Assembly (NCBI RefSeq): GCF_003319115.1
Contig: NZ_QOHF01000005.1
Coordinates: forward strand, 1-64,000
DNA: 64,000 nucleotides
Direction: 5' to 3'
Origin: Geodermatophilus sp. TF02-6
GTDB lineage: Bacteria > Actinomycetota > Actinomycetes > Mycobacteriales > Geodermatophilaceae
The number at the start of each line of letters is the position of its first letter. The stretch's first letter is position 1. This document shows, in pieces, positions 7,144-18,405 of the stretch. The position numbers were made by a program, and so were the translations under genes. The notes beneath the pieces are model-generated. The model saw only the letters and a program-made list of their open reading frames with translations. It did not search any database and was not told the origin of the DNA.

Positions 7144-7177
7144 CTGCAACGCCGCTGCAACGCCGCTGCAACGTTGC
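7144..7177. promoter_or_regulatory. Helically phased GCAACG repeats upstream of the cox operon
   Basis: Two full units and a partial third of the 11-bp sequence CTGCAACGCCG run head to tail, and the last merges into the palindrome GCAACGTTGC (7168-7177). The 11-bp period would place all boxes on one helix face. It lies about 135 bp upstream of the proposed cox -35 box. The binding protein is unknown. Confidence 0.45.
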
Positions 7178-7309
7178 CGCCCGACGCAGCCCCGGACGCA
7201 ACTCCGAACAGCCCTCCGCGGATGCGGAGACCCTTCCCGACCCGGTGGTGCAGACGCGGATCGGGCCGCCGTCGCCGTGTGGGTTGGCGTGGACTGGGCT
7301 GCGATCCCG

Positions 7310-7339
7310 TTGACACACTCCGCGCAGGTGGCCCTGTGT
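7310..7339 (+). promoter_or_regulatory. Candidate promoter of the coxSLMG operon
   Basis: A perfect TTGACA (7310-7315) is followed 17-18 bases later by a weak -10 (CCTGTG or CTGTGT). The GTG of coxS lies about 35 bases further on behind an AGAGAGGCGG ribosome site. Confidence 0.45.
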
Positions 7340-7374
7340 CCCGAGCCACACGAACCCTGCAGAGAGGCGGACCG

Positions 7375-10406
<3,032 letters not shown>

Positions 10407-10434
10407 TCCGCCGAGACGACGAAGGAGTCGAGCC

Positions 10435-11292
10435 ATGATCCCCGCTCCGTTCCAGTACGCCCGCCCCACCACGGTCGAGGAGGCGCTGCAGGCCATCGCC
10501 GACGGCGGGGACGACGTCAAGATCCTCGCCGGGGGGCAGTCGCTGATCCCGGTCATGCGGCTGCGCCTGGCCGCGCCGGAGACGGTGGTCGACCTCGGCC
10601 GGGTCGCGGAGCTGCGCGGCGTCCGGGACGACGGGGACGCGATCGTCGTCGGGGCCATGACGACCCACTCCGACGTGATCCGCGACCCGCTCGTGCAGCA
10701 GTACGCGCCGCTGGTCGCCGAGGCGACCGAGACCGTGGCCGACCGGCAGGTCCGCGCCCGCGGCACGTTCGGCGGCGCGCTGGCCCACGCCGACCCGGCC
10801 GGTGACCTGCCGGCGGTGGCCCTGGCCCTGGACGCGGAGTTCGTCATCGCCGGCCCGGAGGGACGACGCACCGTGCCCGCGGCGGAGTTCTTCGTCGACT
10901 ACCTCACCACCGCCCTGGAGGAGGGGGAGCTGCTCGTGGAGGTGCGGATCCCGGAGCTGGCCGGGGACTGGGGGATGCGCTACGAGAAGTTCAACCGGGT
11001 GGCCCAGGCGTGGTCGATCGTGGCGGTGGCCGCGGCAGTGCGCCGGGAGGACGGGCACATCGCCGAGGCGCGCATCGGGCTGACCAACATGGGCCCCACG
11101 CCGCTGCGGGCCTCGGCGGCCGAGGCCGCGCTGGCCGGCGCCGCGGCCAGCCCGGACGCGATCGCCGCCGCGGCGCGGTCGGCCGCCGAGGGCACCAGCC
11201 CGAGCAGCGACTTGAACGCCCAGGCCGACTACCGCCAGCACCTGGCCCAGGTGCTGACCCGCCGCGCGGTGAGCGCCGCCGCAGGGCTGTAG
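10435..11292 (+). CDS. coxM: CO/xanthine dehydrogenase-family FAD-binding medium subunit
   Basis: A 285-residue flavoprotein subunit that passes electrons from the iron-sulfur clusters onward. It starts MIPAPFQYARPTTVEEAL. The FAD-binding motif ILAGGQSLIPVM lies at about residue 33 and the second, RGTFGGALAHADPAGDLP, at about 107. The ATG at 10435 has a GAAGGAG ribosome site. It lies 28 bp behind coxL, third in the operon. A GC-rich hairpin follows the stop, so coxG may be partly uncoupled. Confidence 0.88.
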   Translation: MIPAPFQYARPTTVEEALQAIADGGDDVKILAGGQSLIPVMRLRLAAPETVVDLGRVAELRGVRDDGDAIVVGAMTTHSDVIRDPLVQQYAPLVAEATETVADRQVRARGTFGGALAHADPAGDLPAVALALDAEFVIAGPEGRRTVPAAEFFVDYLTTALEEGELLVEVRIPELAGDWGMRYEKFNRVAQAWSIVAVAAAVRREDGHIAEARIGLTNMGPTPLRASAAEAALAGAAASPDAIAAAARSAAEGTSPSSDLNAQADYRQHLAQVLTRRAVSAAAGL

Positions 11293-11295
11293 CTT

Positions 11296-11354
11296 GAAGG
11301 ACCCCGTCCCCCCCACCCCTCGCGCGCTCGGGGCGGGCCCCTGGACGGGGCCAA
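11296..11354. repeat. GC-rich intergenic hairpin element, copy C
   Basis: GAAGGACCCCGTCC is followed by the core CCCCTCGCGCGCTCGGGGCGGG and the closing arm GGACGGGGCC. It lies between coxM and coxG on the same strand, so it may attenuate transcription within the operon. Confidence 0.75.
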
Positions 11355-11384
11355 GGCGGATCGCTGGAGCGCTGGAGGTCGTCC

Positions 11385-12398
11385 GTGCAGTTGGAGAACT
11401 CGTTCACCGTTCCCCTCCCCGTCGACGAGGCCTGGCGGGTGCTCCTCGACGTCGAGCAGATCGCACCCTGCATGCCCGGCGCCGCGCTCGACTCGGTCGA
11501 GGGCGACTCGTTCACCGGCCGGGTCAAGGTCAAGCTGGGCCCGATCAACCTGACCTACCAGGGCAAGGGCTCGTTCGTGGAGAAGGACGAGGCGGCCCAC
11601 CGGGCGGTCATCGACGCCAAGGGCAAGGACCAGCGCGGCAACGGCACCGCCGCCGCCGTCATCACCGCCAACCTCGCGTCCGAGGGGTCGAACACCCGGG
11701 TCGACGTCCTGACCGACCTGAACATCACCGGCCGGCCGGCCCAGTTCGGCCGCGGGGTCATGACCGACGTCGGCAACAAGCTGCTCGGCCAGTTCGCCGA
11801 CAAGCTGGCCGCCCAGCTGGGCGGCGGCGCGACCGAGGCGGCGCCGCAGACCGCCGCGCCCGCGAAGAAGGCGGCGGCAGCCGCCGCCGGCGCGGTCGAG
11901 GAGGTCGCCGCCTCGGTCGAGCAGGTGCCGGGGGACAACGCCGTCGCGAAGAAGGCCCGCAAGACGGCGGCGTCGGCGAAGAAGACGGCCGCGGCCGCGG
12001 CGGACCGGGCCTCGACCGGGACCGCCCCGGCGCCGGAGAGCGCGGCCGCGCAGGCCCCGGCCACGCAGACCCCGGCGTCCACCGGCACGGCGCCGGCGCC
12101 GACCGACGTCACCCCGGCCGAGACCGCCCCGGCCGACGTCACCCCGGCCGAGACCGCCCCGGCGGCGACCGGCACGGCTCCGGCGGCGGAGTTCGGTGCG
12201 CCCGCGCCGGCCACGCCGACGGCCCCCACCACTCCGGCGGCGATGCCGTCCCGGCCGGCGCCGGCGGCCGAGCCCGAGCCGATCGACCTGCTCGAGGTCG
12301 CCGGCGGCGCCGCGCTGACCCGGTACGCGCCGCCGCTGGCGGGGGTCGCCGCGCTGCTGCTGGTCATCGCGTTCGTCGTGCGTCGGCTGCGCCGCTGA
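11385..12398 (+). CDS. coxG: CoxG-like SRPBCC protein with long linker and C-terminal membrane anchor
   Basis: A 337-residue protein. Residues 1-145 are a CoxG/SRPBCC helix-grip domain (FTVPLPVDEAWRVLLDVEQI, then CMPGAAL). An Ala/Lys-rich stretch (about 155-210) and a Pro/Thr/Ala-rich linker (about 210-305) follow, then one membrane span (PLAGVAALLLVIAFVVRRLRR) ending in Arg residues. CoxG-type proteins tether or serve the Mo-hydroxylase at the membrane, and a role in quinone hand-off has been proposed. The long linker would let the folded domain reach the enzyme. GTG start at 11385 behind TGGAGGTC. No coxD, coxE or coxF maturation gene follows. Confidence 0.75.
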   Translation: MQLENSFTVPLPVDEAWRVLLDVEQIAPCMPGAALDSVEGDSFTGRVKVKLGPINLTYQGKGSFVEKDEAAHRAVIDAKGKDQRGNGTAAAVITANLASEGSNTRVDVLTDLNITGRPAQFGRGVMTDVGNKLLGQFADKLAAQLGGGATEAAPQTAAPAKKAAAAAAGAVEEVAASVEQVPGDNAVAKKARKTAASAKKTAAAAADRASTGTAPAPESAAAQAPATQTPASTGTAPAPTDVTPAETAPADVTPAETAPAATGTAPAAEFGAPAPATPTAPTTPAAMPSRPAPAAEPEPIDLLEVAGGAALTRYAPPLAGVAALLLVIAFVVRRLRR

Positions 12399-12400
12399 GG

Positions 12401-13051
12401 TCAGGCGGGGCCGCTCGGGGACGGCACCCGTCGTCGGGCGACCCCGCCGAGCCCGTCCACCGCCGCGACGGCGACGACGTCCGGTGCGGCGGTGAGCGCG
12501 TGGTCGCCGGGGACGCCGTAGAGGGAGGCCCCGGCCCGGCCGGACAGCACGGCGGCGAGCTCCTCGGGACGGCCGGAGGCGTCGCGCTCGCCCTGCACCA
12601 CGACCAGCGACACCGGTACCGCGGTGAGCTCGGCCGCGCGGCTGCGCTCCGGCCGGCCCGGCGGGTGGAGGGGAAAGGCCAGGCACAGCACCGCCGCGGC
12701 CTGCTGCCCGACCGCGGAGCGGCACGCCACGCGGGCGCCCGCGCTGCGCCCGCCCAGCACGAGCGGACCGGTCAGCTCTCCGCCGTTCCGCAGGGCGTCG
12801 AGCACCGCCGCCCACGCCCGGTCCAGCTGCGCCGGGGCCGGCGCGATCCGCCGGCCGGCCACCCGCCACGGCTGCTCCACGCGCAGCACCCGCCACCCGG
12901 CCGCCGCGGCGGCCGCGGTGACGGCGAGCAGGTCGGCCGAGTCGATGCCGCCGCCGGCGCCGTGCCCGAGCACGAGCGTGCCGACGACGCCGTCCGCCGG
13001 CCCGGTGGCGGTGACCCGCGCCGGGCCCAGCGGGGTGGCGGGCTCCGTCAC
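12401..13051 (-). CDS. Alpha/beta hydrolase, KANL3/Tex30-like
   Basis: A 216-residue predicted cytoplasmic hydrolase. An oxyanion-side LGHGAGGG segment lies at about residue 30, the nucleophile elbow GGRSAGAR at about 105 and a final histidine in GDHAL. This matches the small KANL3/Tex30-like hydrolase family, whose substrates are largely unknown. The GTG at 13051 overlaps the stop of the HAD gene upstream (GTGA), and a third gene, DedA, overlaps that, so the three form one operon on the minus strand. It converges on coxG with a two-base gap. Confidence 0.75.
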   Translation of the reverse strand: MTEPATPLGPARVTATGPADGVVGTLVLGHGAGGGIDSADLLAVTAAAAAAGWRVLRVEQPWRVAGRRIAPAPAQLDRAWAAVLDALRNGGELTGPLVLGGRSAGARVACRSAVGQQAAAVLCLAFPLHPPGRPERSRAAELTAVPVSLVVVQGERDASGRPEELAAVLSGRAGASLYGVPGDHALTAAPDVVAVAAVDGLGGVARRRVPSPSGPA

Positions 13052-13719
13052 GCGGCGGGGAGCGCCAGCAGCCCGTCGACCGCGCCGGCCAGGTCGCCGG
13101 CGACCAGCGCCGACGGGTCGAACACGCCGGGGTAGACCCGCTCGCTGCGCGGGAACCAGGCGGCGGTCAGGCCGGCCCGCAGCGCTCCGTGCACGTCCCA
13201 GCCGTGGGCCGCGACCAGCGCCGTGCGCTCGGGGGCGACGCCGCAGACGCCGGCCGCCCACAGGTAGACCTCGCGGGCCGGCTTCCACGCCCGGATCACC
13301 TCGCTGGACAGCGACCGCTCCACCAGGGGGGCGACACCGCCGCGCTCCAGCCCCGCCTCGGCGACGCCGGGGGAGCCGTGGGACAGCGTGACGACGCGGA
13401 CGCCGGCCTCGACCAGCCGGCGCAGCGCAGGCTCCACGTCGGGGTGCGGTGCCAGCTCGAAGAACGCCTCGGCGACCCGCGACCGGTCGGCCTCGCCCAG
13501 GTCGCTGACCTGGGCGAGGGCGGCGTCGAAGGCCTCGCGGAACCGGCACCAGGTGCCCGTGACGGTACCCGCGGAGCCGGTGAGCAGGGTGCGGGCGAAG
13601 ACGGTGGACAGCAGGTCGGCGGGCTGGCCGAGCTCGACCAGGGCGGCGCGCACCGGGGCGAGGTCGAGCAGGGTCTCGTTGACGTCGAAGGCGACCACCT
13701 CGGGACGGCGCGCGGTCAC
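13048..13719 (-). CDS. HAD-superfamily hydrolase, haloacid dehalogenase type II-like
   Basis: A 223-residue HAD protein. The nucleophile motif is FDVNETLLDL, where the usual second Asp of DxDx(T/V) is Asn. A threonine/serine motif (TLSHGSPG) comes later, with lysine in RAWKPAREVY and a C-terminal AAHGWDVHGA loop. Lack of the second Asp, together with the AHGWD loop, is typical of the L-2-haloacid dehalogenase branch rather than phosphatases. GTG start at 13719 overlaps the DedA stop. The substrate cannot be inferred. Confidence 0.75.
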   Translation of the reverse strand: MTARRPEVVAFDVNETLLDLAPVRAALVELGQPADLLSTVFARTLLTGSAGTVTGTWCRFREAFDAALAQVSDLGEADRSRVAEAFFELAPHPDVEPALRRLVEAGVRVVTLSHGSPGVAEAGLERGGVAPLVERSLSSEVIRAWKPAREVYLWAAGVCGVAPERTALVAAHGWDVHGALRAGLTAAWFPRSERVYPGVFDPSALVAGDLAGAVDGLLALPAA

Positions 13720-14408
13720 GCCGGCCGCCGCTCGGCGTCGACGTCGTCCTCGGGCTGCGGGGTGGCCCGGTCGCGCCGGTGCCGCCGGATGTCCCTGACC
13801 CGCTTGACGACCAGGTACCCGACGCCGATCACGAACGCCGCGACCACGGCGTAGTCCAGGTAGTGCAGGTTCTGCTGCAGGAAGTCGCCGGCCGCCACCC
13901 CCAGGCCGATGAGCACGCTGTTCCAGATCAGGCTGCCCGCCGCGGAGAACAGCAGGAACTGGCCGAACGGCATGCGCACCACGCCGGCGGGCACGGAGAT
14001 GAAGCTGCGCACGATCGGCACCATGCGGCCGAGGAACACCGCCGAGCGCCCGTGCCGCTCGAACCAGGCGAAGGTGCGGTCGACGTCGGCGGTGTCCACC
14101 AGGGGCAGCCGGTCGAGGAAGGCGTGCGAGCGGCGCGGGCCCAGCGCCCGGCCGACGTAGTAGAAGAAGACCGCGCCGAGGACCGACCCGAGCGTGGCGC
14201 ACAGGACCACCGGGACGATCGACATCCGGCCGTCGTTGATGAGCACCCCGGCCAGGCCGAGCACCGCCTCGCTGGGGATCGGCGGGACCACCGTCTCCAG
14301 GAGGATGGCCAACCCCACGCCCACCGCGCCCAGCTCGTCGACCAGGTCGAGCAGGAAGCCGGTGATGCCGCCGGAGTCGGAGGAGGCAGCGGCGGCGAGC
14401 AGTGACAT
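13716..14408 (-). CDS. DedA-family membrane protein
   Basis: A 230-residue integral membrane protein with the DedA/VTT fold. It shows the re-entrant motif ETVVPPIPSEAVL near residue 45, the FYYVGRALG segment and the conserved GRMVPIVRSFISVPAG motif near 140, followed by two more membrane spans and a charged tail. DedA proteins act in lipid scrambling, envelope stability and proton-motive-force maintenance. The ATG at 14408 follows a TACCGT box by seven bases, so this is the likely leaderless start of the three-gene minus-strand operon. Confidence 0.85.
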   Translation of the reverse strand: MSLLAAAASSDSGGITGFLLDLVDELGAVGVGLAILLETVVPPIPSEAVLGLAGVLINDGRMSIVPVVLCATLGSVLGAVFFYYVGRALGPRRSHAFLDRLPLVDTADVDRTFAWFERHGRSAVFLGRMVPIVRSFISVPAGVVRMPFGQFLLFSAAGSLIWNSVLIGLGVAAGDFLQQNLHYLDYAVVAAFVIGVGYLVVKRVRDIRRHRRDRATPQPEDDVDAERRPA

Positions 14409-14415
14409 GCGCTCC

Positions 14416-14451
14416 ACGGTAACGGGGAGGTCACGCCGCCGCGGGTAGGTT
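14416..14451. promoter_or_regulatory. Divergent leaderless -10 boxes for dedA and amidohydrolase genes
   Basis: On the minus strand TACCGT (14416-14421) precedes the DedA ATG by seven bases. On the plus strand TAGGTT (14446-14451) precedes the amidohydrolase ATG by eight bases. Together they mark a compact divergent promoter. Confidence 0.55.
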
Positions 14452-14459
14452 GCCCGGGC

Positions 14460-15755
14460 ATGCGCCAGCGCTTCACCGCCCGGGCCGTCGTCGTCGGCGA
14501 CCGTGCCGGCACGGTCGTCCCCGACGCCGCGGTCGACGTCACCGACGGCGCGATCGACTGGGTCGGCCCCGCCGCCGACGCCCCGCTGCCCGGGGACGCC
14601 GAGGTGGTCGCCGTCACGGGGGTGCTCGTGCCGGGGCTGGTCAACACCCACTCGCACGCGCCGATGGTGCTGTTCCGCGGGCAGGCCGACGGGCTGCCGC
14701 TGGCCCGGTGGCTGCGCGAGGTGATCTGGCCGCGGGAGGCGCGGCTGACGCCGTCGGACGTCGAGGCGGCGATGACCGCGGCGTCGGCGGAGATGCTGTG
14801 CGGCGGGGTGACCACCAGCGTGGAGATGTACTTCTCCCCCGAGCGGATCGGCGCCGCCGTCGGCCGCACCGGCGCCCGGGCCGTCGTCGCCAGCCCGCTG
14901 CTGCCGCTGCCGGGGATGCCGCCGTTGGCCGAGCAGCTGGCCGACGCCGTCGCCTTGGCGCGACGGGCCCCCGGCGACGGCACGGTCGAGTACGGGATCG
15001 GCCCGCACGCGGCCTACACCCTCCCGCTGCCGGTGCTCCGCGACGCCGCGGCCGCCGCCCGCGAGCACGGCCTGCTGCTGCACCTGCACGTGGCCGAGAC
15101 GGTCGCCGAGGACGCCGACCTGCTGGCCACCCACGGGCTGTCGGCGCCGGCGCTGCTGGCCGCGCACGACGTCCTCGGCGCGCGGGTGCTGGCCGCGCAC
15201 TGCGTGCACCTCGACGACGGCGACCTCGAGCTGTGGCGCGAGTACGACGTCGCGGTCGCCCACTGCCCGGCCAGCAACGCCAAGCTGGCCAGCGGGATCG
15301 CGCCGGTGCGGGCTCTGCTCGACCGGGGCGTCCGGGTCGGCCTGGGCACCGACGGGCCGGCGTCCAACGACGGGCTGGACCTGCTCGCCGACGTCCGTCT
15401 CGCCGCGCAGCTGGCCCGGCTGCGGGAGTCCTCGGCCACCGCGCTGACCGCGGGCGAGGCGTTCTGGCTGGCCACCGGCGGCGCCGCCGACGCCATCGGC
15501 CGGCCCGACCTCGGGCAGGTCGCCGCCGGCCGCCGCGCCGACCTGGTGCACGTCGACACCGGCGACCTGGCCTTCGAGCCGGTGCTCGGCCCGGCCGACC
15601 TGCTCACCCACCTGGTGTGGTCGGGCACCTCCCGGCTGGTGCGTGACACCTGGGTGGGCGGGCGGCAGGTGGTGCGCGACGGCGTCTGCACGACCGTGGA
15701 CGCCGAGGCGCTGCGGGCCGACGTCGCCGAACGGGCCGCCCGCCTGGCCGGGTGA
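14460..15755 (+). CDS. Amidohydrolase of the MtaD/SsnA/TrzN type (probable aminohydrolase/deaminase)
   Basis: A 431-residue metal-dependent hydrolase. The metal ligands are visible in order: GLVNTHSHAPM (about residue 62), LHLHVAET (about 205), CVHLDD (about 245) and GTDGPASNDGLD (about 298). The pattern matches S-adenosylhomocysteine/methylthioadenosine deaminases and related chloro-triazine/guanine deaminases. A purine or nucleoside deamination role is most likely, but the exact substrate is open. The ATG at 14460 stands behind a TAGGTT box. It is divergent from dedA and convergent with the metallo-beta-lactamase-fold gene. Confidence 0.8.
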   Translation: MRQRFTARAVVVGDRAGTVVPDAAVDVTDGAIDWVGPAADAPLPGDAEVVAVTGVLVPGLVNTHSHAPMVLFRGQADGLPLARWLREVIWPREARLTPSDVEAAMTAASAEMLCGGVTTSVEMYFSPERIGAAVGRTGARAVVASPLLPLPGMPPLAEQLADAVALARRAPGDGTVEYGIGPHAAYTLPLPVLRDAAAAAREHGLLLHLHVAETVAEDADLLATHGLSAPALLAAHDVLGARVLAAHCVHLDDGDLELWREYDVAVAHCPASNAKLASGIAPVRALLDRGVRVGLGTDGPASNDGLDLLADVRLAAQLARLRESSATALTAGEAFWLATGGAADAIGRPDLGQVAAGRRADLVHVDTGDLAFEPVLGPADLLTHLVWSGTSRLVRDTWVGGRQVVRDGVCTTVDAEALRADVAERAARLAG

Positions 15756-15783
15756 CCACGGCGAGCCGCCCGAGAGGTCGACG

Positions 15784-15842
15784 CAGGCCCCCTTCCGGGT
15801 CCCGCCCCGAGCGTGCGAGGGGTGGGAGAAGGGGGTCCTTCC
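15784..15842. repeat. GC-rich intergenic hairpin element, copy D
   Basis: CCCCCTTC pairs with GAAGGGGG around the inverted core CCGAGCGTGCGAGGGGTGGG. It lies behind the amidohydrolase stop. A small hairpin CCGTCC-GTA-GGACGG (15861-15875) follows it. Confidence 0.7.
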
Positions 15843-15877
15843 AGGCACCTGGCCGTGGTGCCGTCCGTAGGACGGCC

Positions 15878-15939
15878 ATGTCATCGCGGTGCGATCCGGA
15901 GGATCGCGATGTCATCGCGGTGCGATCCGGAGGATCGCG
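15878..15939. repeat. Two 31-bp direct repeats with internal palindromes
   Basis: Two identical 31-bp units (15878-15908 and 15909-15939) each contain the palindrome GCGATCC-GGA-GGATCGC. They lie between convergent genes, immediately before the stop of the minus-strand gene, and could act as a bidirectional terminator or as a mobile palindromic repeat. Confidence 0.8.
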
Positions 15940-15942
15940 GTG

Positions 15943-16758
15943 TCACGGCCGCAGGGAGATCGTCTCGCCGCGCACCACCGGGCGGATCTCGCCCGGGGCC
16001 CGGCGCTCGGCCACCTCGCGGACGAAGTCGCCCAGCGGGGAGGCGAACCGGTCGTAGTCGTCGAAGTGCACCGGCACGGTCACCGGCGGCTTGAGCAGCT
16101 CGACCAGGTCGGCGCCCTGCCGGCCGTCCATGGTGACCGTGACACCGAGGGCCTTGGTGCCGCCCAGGTGCGGGATGAGGACGTCGAGGGGACCGCAACG
16201 CTGCAGTACCTCGCCCAGCCACGGCCGGAAGATCGTGTCGCCGCTGACGTAGCCCCGCCACGACACCTCGCCGTCCCGGACCAGCTCCAGGACGCTGCCC
16301 ATCACCGGCGGCAGCAGCTTGGCCATGGGGCCGGGCCCGTGCACGCCCGGCACCGAGGTGATCCGCAGCGTCTCGCCCTCCCGGCTCATCTCGTGCCGCT
16401 GCCAGGGGGTGAGGTCGAGGGTCTCCCGGAACCCGCGCCGGTCGAGCGCCTTGGCCGCGGCCCGGGTGGTCACCACCGGGGTGTCCCGATCGAGGGTGCG
16501 GGTGGCGATGCGGTCCCAGTGGTCGGCGTGGAGGTGCGACAGCACGATCGCGTCGAGCGTCGGCAGCTGGGTGGGCTGCAGCGCGGGCTCGGTGAGCCGC
16601 TTGGCCCACAGCCCCTTGCCGAGGTAGGCCCGCTGACCGCGGTGCAGGAAGTTCGGGTCGGTGAGCAGGGTGAACCCGCCGATCCGCAGCAGCATGGTGG
16701 CGTTCCCGCCGAAGGTGAGGGTGACGTCGTCGGCGGGGGACGGCGGGGACGAGGGCAT
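15943..16758 (-). CDS. Metallo-beta-lactamase-fold hydrolase (UlaG/NAPE-PLD-like)
   Basis: A 271-residue protein with the two-metal motif LSHLHADHWD (about residue 75), a preceding FGGNATMLL strand, a later VPGVHGPG and a SGDTIF aspartate, and a final VPVHFDDYDRF histidine. This arrangement matches UlaG-like or NAPE-PLD-like hydrolases acting on lactones or phosphodiesters. The ATG at 16758 was chosen; a longer frame from about 16794 would run into a palindromic element. It is divergent from tldD. Substrate unknown. Confidence 0.75.
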   Translation of the reverse strand: MPSSPPSPADDVTLTFGGNATMLLRIGGFTLLTDPNFLHRGQRAYLGKGLWAKRLTEPALQPTQLPTLDAIVLSHLHADHWDRIATRTLDRDTPVVTTRAAAKALDRRGFRETLDLTPWQRHEMSREGETLRITSVPGVHGPGPMAKLLPPVMGSVLELVRDGEVSWRGYVSGDTIFRPWLGEVLQRCGPLDVLIPHLGGTKALGVTVTMDGRQGADLVELLKPPVTVPVHFDDYDRFASPLGDFVREVAERRAPGEIRPVVRGETISLRP

Positions 16759-16787
16759 GGGGCGGCGATACCCGGCCAGCCACACCC

Positions 16788-16851
16788 CAGGCATGGGAAG
16801 CGATCCCTGCGTCCGGCCCACCCAGGACGGGGGGATCGCTTCCCATGCCTG
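16788..16851. repeat. Long perfect palindrome (20-bp arms) in the MBL-tldD divergent region
   Basis: CAGGCATGGGAAGCGATCCC at 16788-16807 and its exact complement at 16832-16851 flank a 24-base loop. Arm and loop lengths resemble the palindrome inside mftF, but the sequence is unrelated. Its place between divergent starts argues against a simple terminator. Confidence 0.85.
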
Positions 16852-16893
16852 CGGCCGCCCTGTCCCGACACCGCCTGCTGGTAGACAGGGCGG

Positions 16894-18405
16894 GTGGCTC
16901 CCCGCGACGTCGACGCCTCCTTCCTCGCCCTCCCGCTCTCGGCGCTGGCCGACGCGGCGCTCACCCGCGCCGTCGACCTGGGCTGCGAGCACGCCGACCT
17001 GCGGGTGGAGCGGATCCGCACCCAGACGATCAGCCTGCGCGACGCCCGGCTGGAGTCGCTGGCCGACGGCGAGGACCTCGGGCTGTCCGTGCGGGTGCTC
17101 GCCGAGGGCACCTGGGGGTTCGCCGCCGGCGTCGTCCTCACCGCCGCCGAGGCGGTCCGGCTGGCCGAGGAGGCGGTCGCGGTCGCCCAGGTGTCCGCGG
17201 CGGTGAACAGCGACCGCGTCGAGCTCGCCCCCGAGCCGGCGTACCCCGACGCGGCCTGGGTCTCCGACTACGACGTCGACCCCTTCGACGTCCCCGACGC
17301 GGACAAGACCGCGCTGCTCACCGAGCTGTCCGAGCAGCTGCTCGCCGCCGACGGCGTGGAGCACGTGCAGACCGGCTGCACGGCGGTCAAGGAGCAGAAG
17401 TACTACGCCGACACCGCGGGCACCCGCACCCGGCAGCAGCGGGTCCGCGTCCAGGCCGACCTGACCGCGCTCACCGTCGACCGCACCACCGGCGCGTTCG
17501 AGAGCATGCGCACCCTCGCCCCGCCGGCCGGCCGCGGCTGGGAGTACCTGACCGGCACCGGCTGGGACTGGCGCGGCGAGCTGGCCGAGATCCCCGAGCT
17601 GCTGCGCGAGAAGACCAAGGCGCCGTCGGTGCAGCCCGGCCGCTACGACCTCGTCGTCCACCCGTCGAACCTGTGGCTGACCATCCACGAGTCCATCGGG
17701 CACGCCACCGAGCTCGACCGCGCGCTGGGCTACGAGGCGGCCTACGCCGGCACCTCGTTCGCCACCGTGGACAAGCTGGGCACGCTCCGCTACGGGTCCG
17801 AGCTCATGCAGGTCACCGGCGACCGCACCGCCCCGCACGGGCTGTCCACGGTCGGGTGGGACGACGAGGGCGTCGCCGGCCAGCGGTGGGACCTCGTGCG
17901 CGACGGCGTGCTCGTCGGCTACCAGGTCGACCGGCACATGGCGCACCTGCGCGGGCTGCCGCGGTCCAACGGCTGCGCGTTCGCCGACTCGCCGCTGCAC
18001 GTGCCGATCCAGCGGATGGCGAACGTCTCGCTGCAGCCGGCGCCCGGGGGCCCCTCGGTCGAGGAGGTGCTCGGCGGGGTCGAGCGCGGCATCTACGTCG
18101 TCGGCGACAAGAGCTGGTCGATCGACATGCAGCGCTACAACTTCCAGTTCACCGGCCAGCGGTTCTACAGGGTCGAGAACGGCCGGCTGGCCGGGCAGCT
18201 GCGCGACGTGGCCTACCAGGCGACGACGACGGACTTCTGGGGTTCGATGGCCGTGGTGGGCGGGCCGCAGACCTACGTGCTCGGCGGGGCGTTCAACTGC
18301 GGCAAGGGGCAGCCCGGGCAGGTCGCCCCGGTCAGCCACGGCTGCCCGGTGGCGGTGTTCGAGAACGTGAACATCCTCAACACGGTGCAGGAGGCCGGGC
18401 GATGA
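16894..18405 (+). CDS. tldD: TldD-like metalloprotease subunit
   Basis: A 503-residue protein. The metal-binding HESIGHATE motif (HExxxH) lies at about residue 266, inside the typical TldD sequence preceding LDRALGYEAAYAGTSF. TldD pairs with TldE/PmbA to form a heterodimeric protease that processes modified peptides such as microcins and degrades unstructured peptides. The GTG at 16894 follows TAGACA by six bases. The stop overlaps the next start (ATGA), so the two subunits are translationally coupled. The C-terminal GGAFNCGKGQPGQVAPVSHG segment is family-typical. Confidence 0.9.
   Translation: MAPRDVDASFLALPLSALADAALTRAVDLGCEHADLRVERIRTQTISLRDARLESLADGEDLGLSVRVLAEGTWGFAAGVVLTAAEAVRLAEEAVAVAQVSAAVNSDRVELAPEPAYPDAAWVSDYDVDPFDVPDADKTALLTELSEQLLAADGVEHVQTGCTAVKEQKYYADTAGTRTRQQRVRVQADLTALTVDRTTGAFESMRTLAPPAGRGWEYLTGTGWDWRGELAEIPELLREKTKAPSVQPGRYDLVVHPSNLWLTIHESIGHATELDRALGYEAAYAGTSFATVDKLGTLRYGSELMQVTGDRTAPHGLSTVGWDDEGVAGQRWDLVRDGVLVGYQVDRHMAHLRGLPRSNGCAFADSPLHVPIQRMANVSLQPAPGGPSVEEVLGGVERGIYVVGDKSWSIDMQRYNFQFTGQRFYRVENGRLAGQLRDVAYQATTTDFWGSMAVVGGPQTYVLGGAFNCGKGQPGQVAPVSHGCPVAVFENVNILNTVQEAGR

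Noticed and set aside
6840-7374. A complete gene between the GAF regulator and coxS
   Set aside because: Only a short minus-strand remnant without a start codon and repeat sequences are present.
16759-16800. Longer N-terminus of the metallo-beta-lactamase-fold protein
   Set aside because: The added residues come from the palindromic element and do not match the family start.
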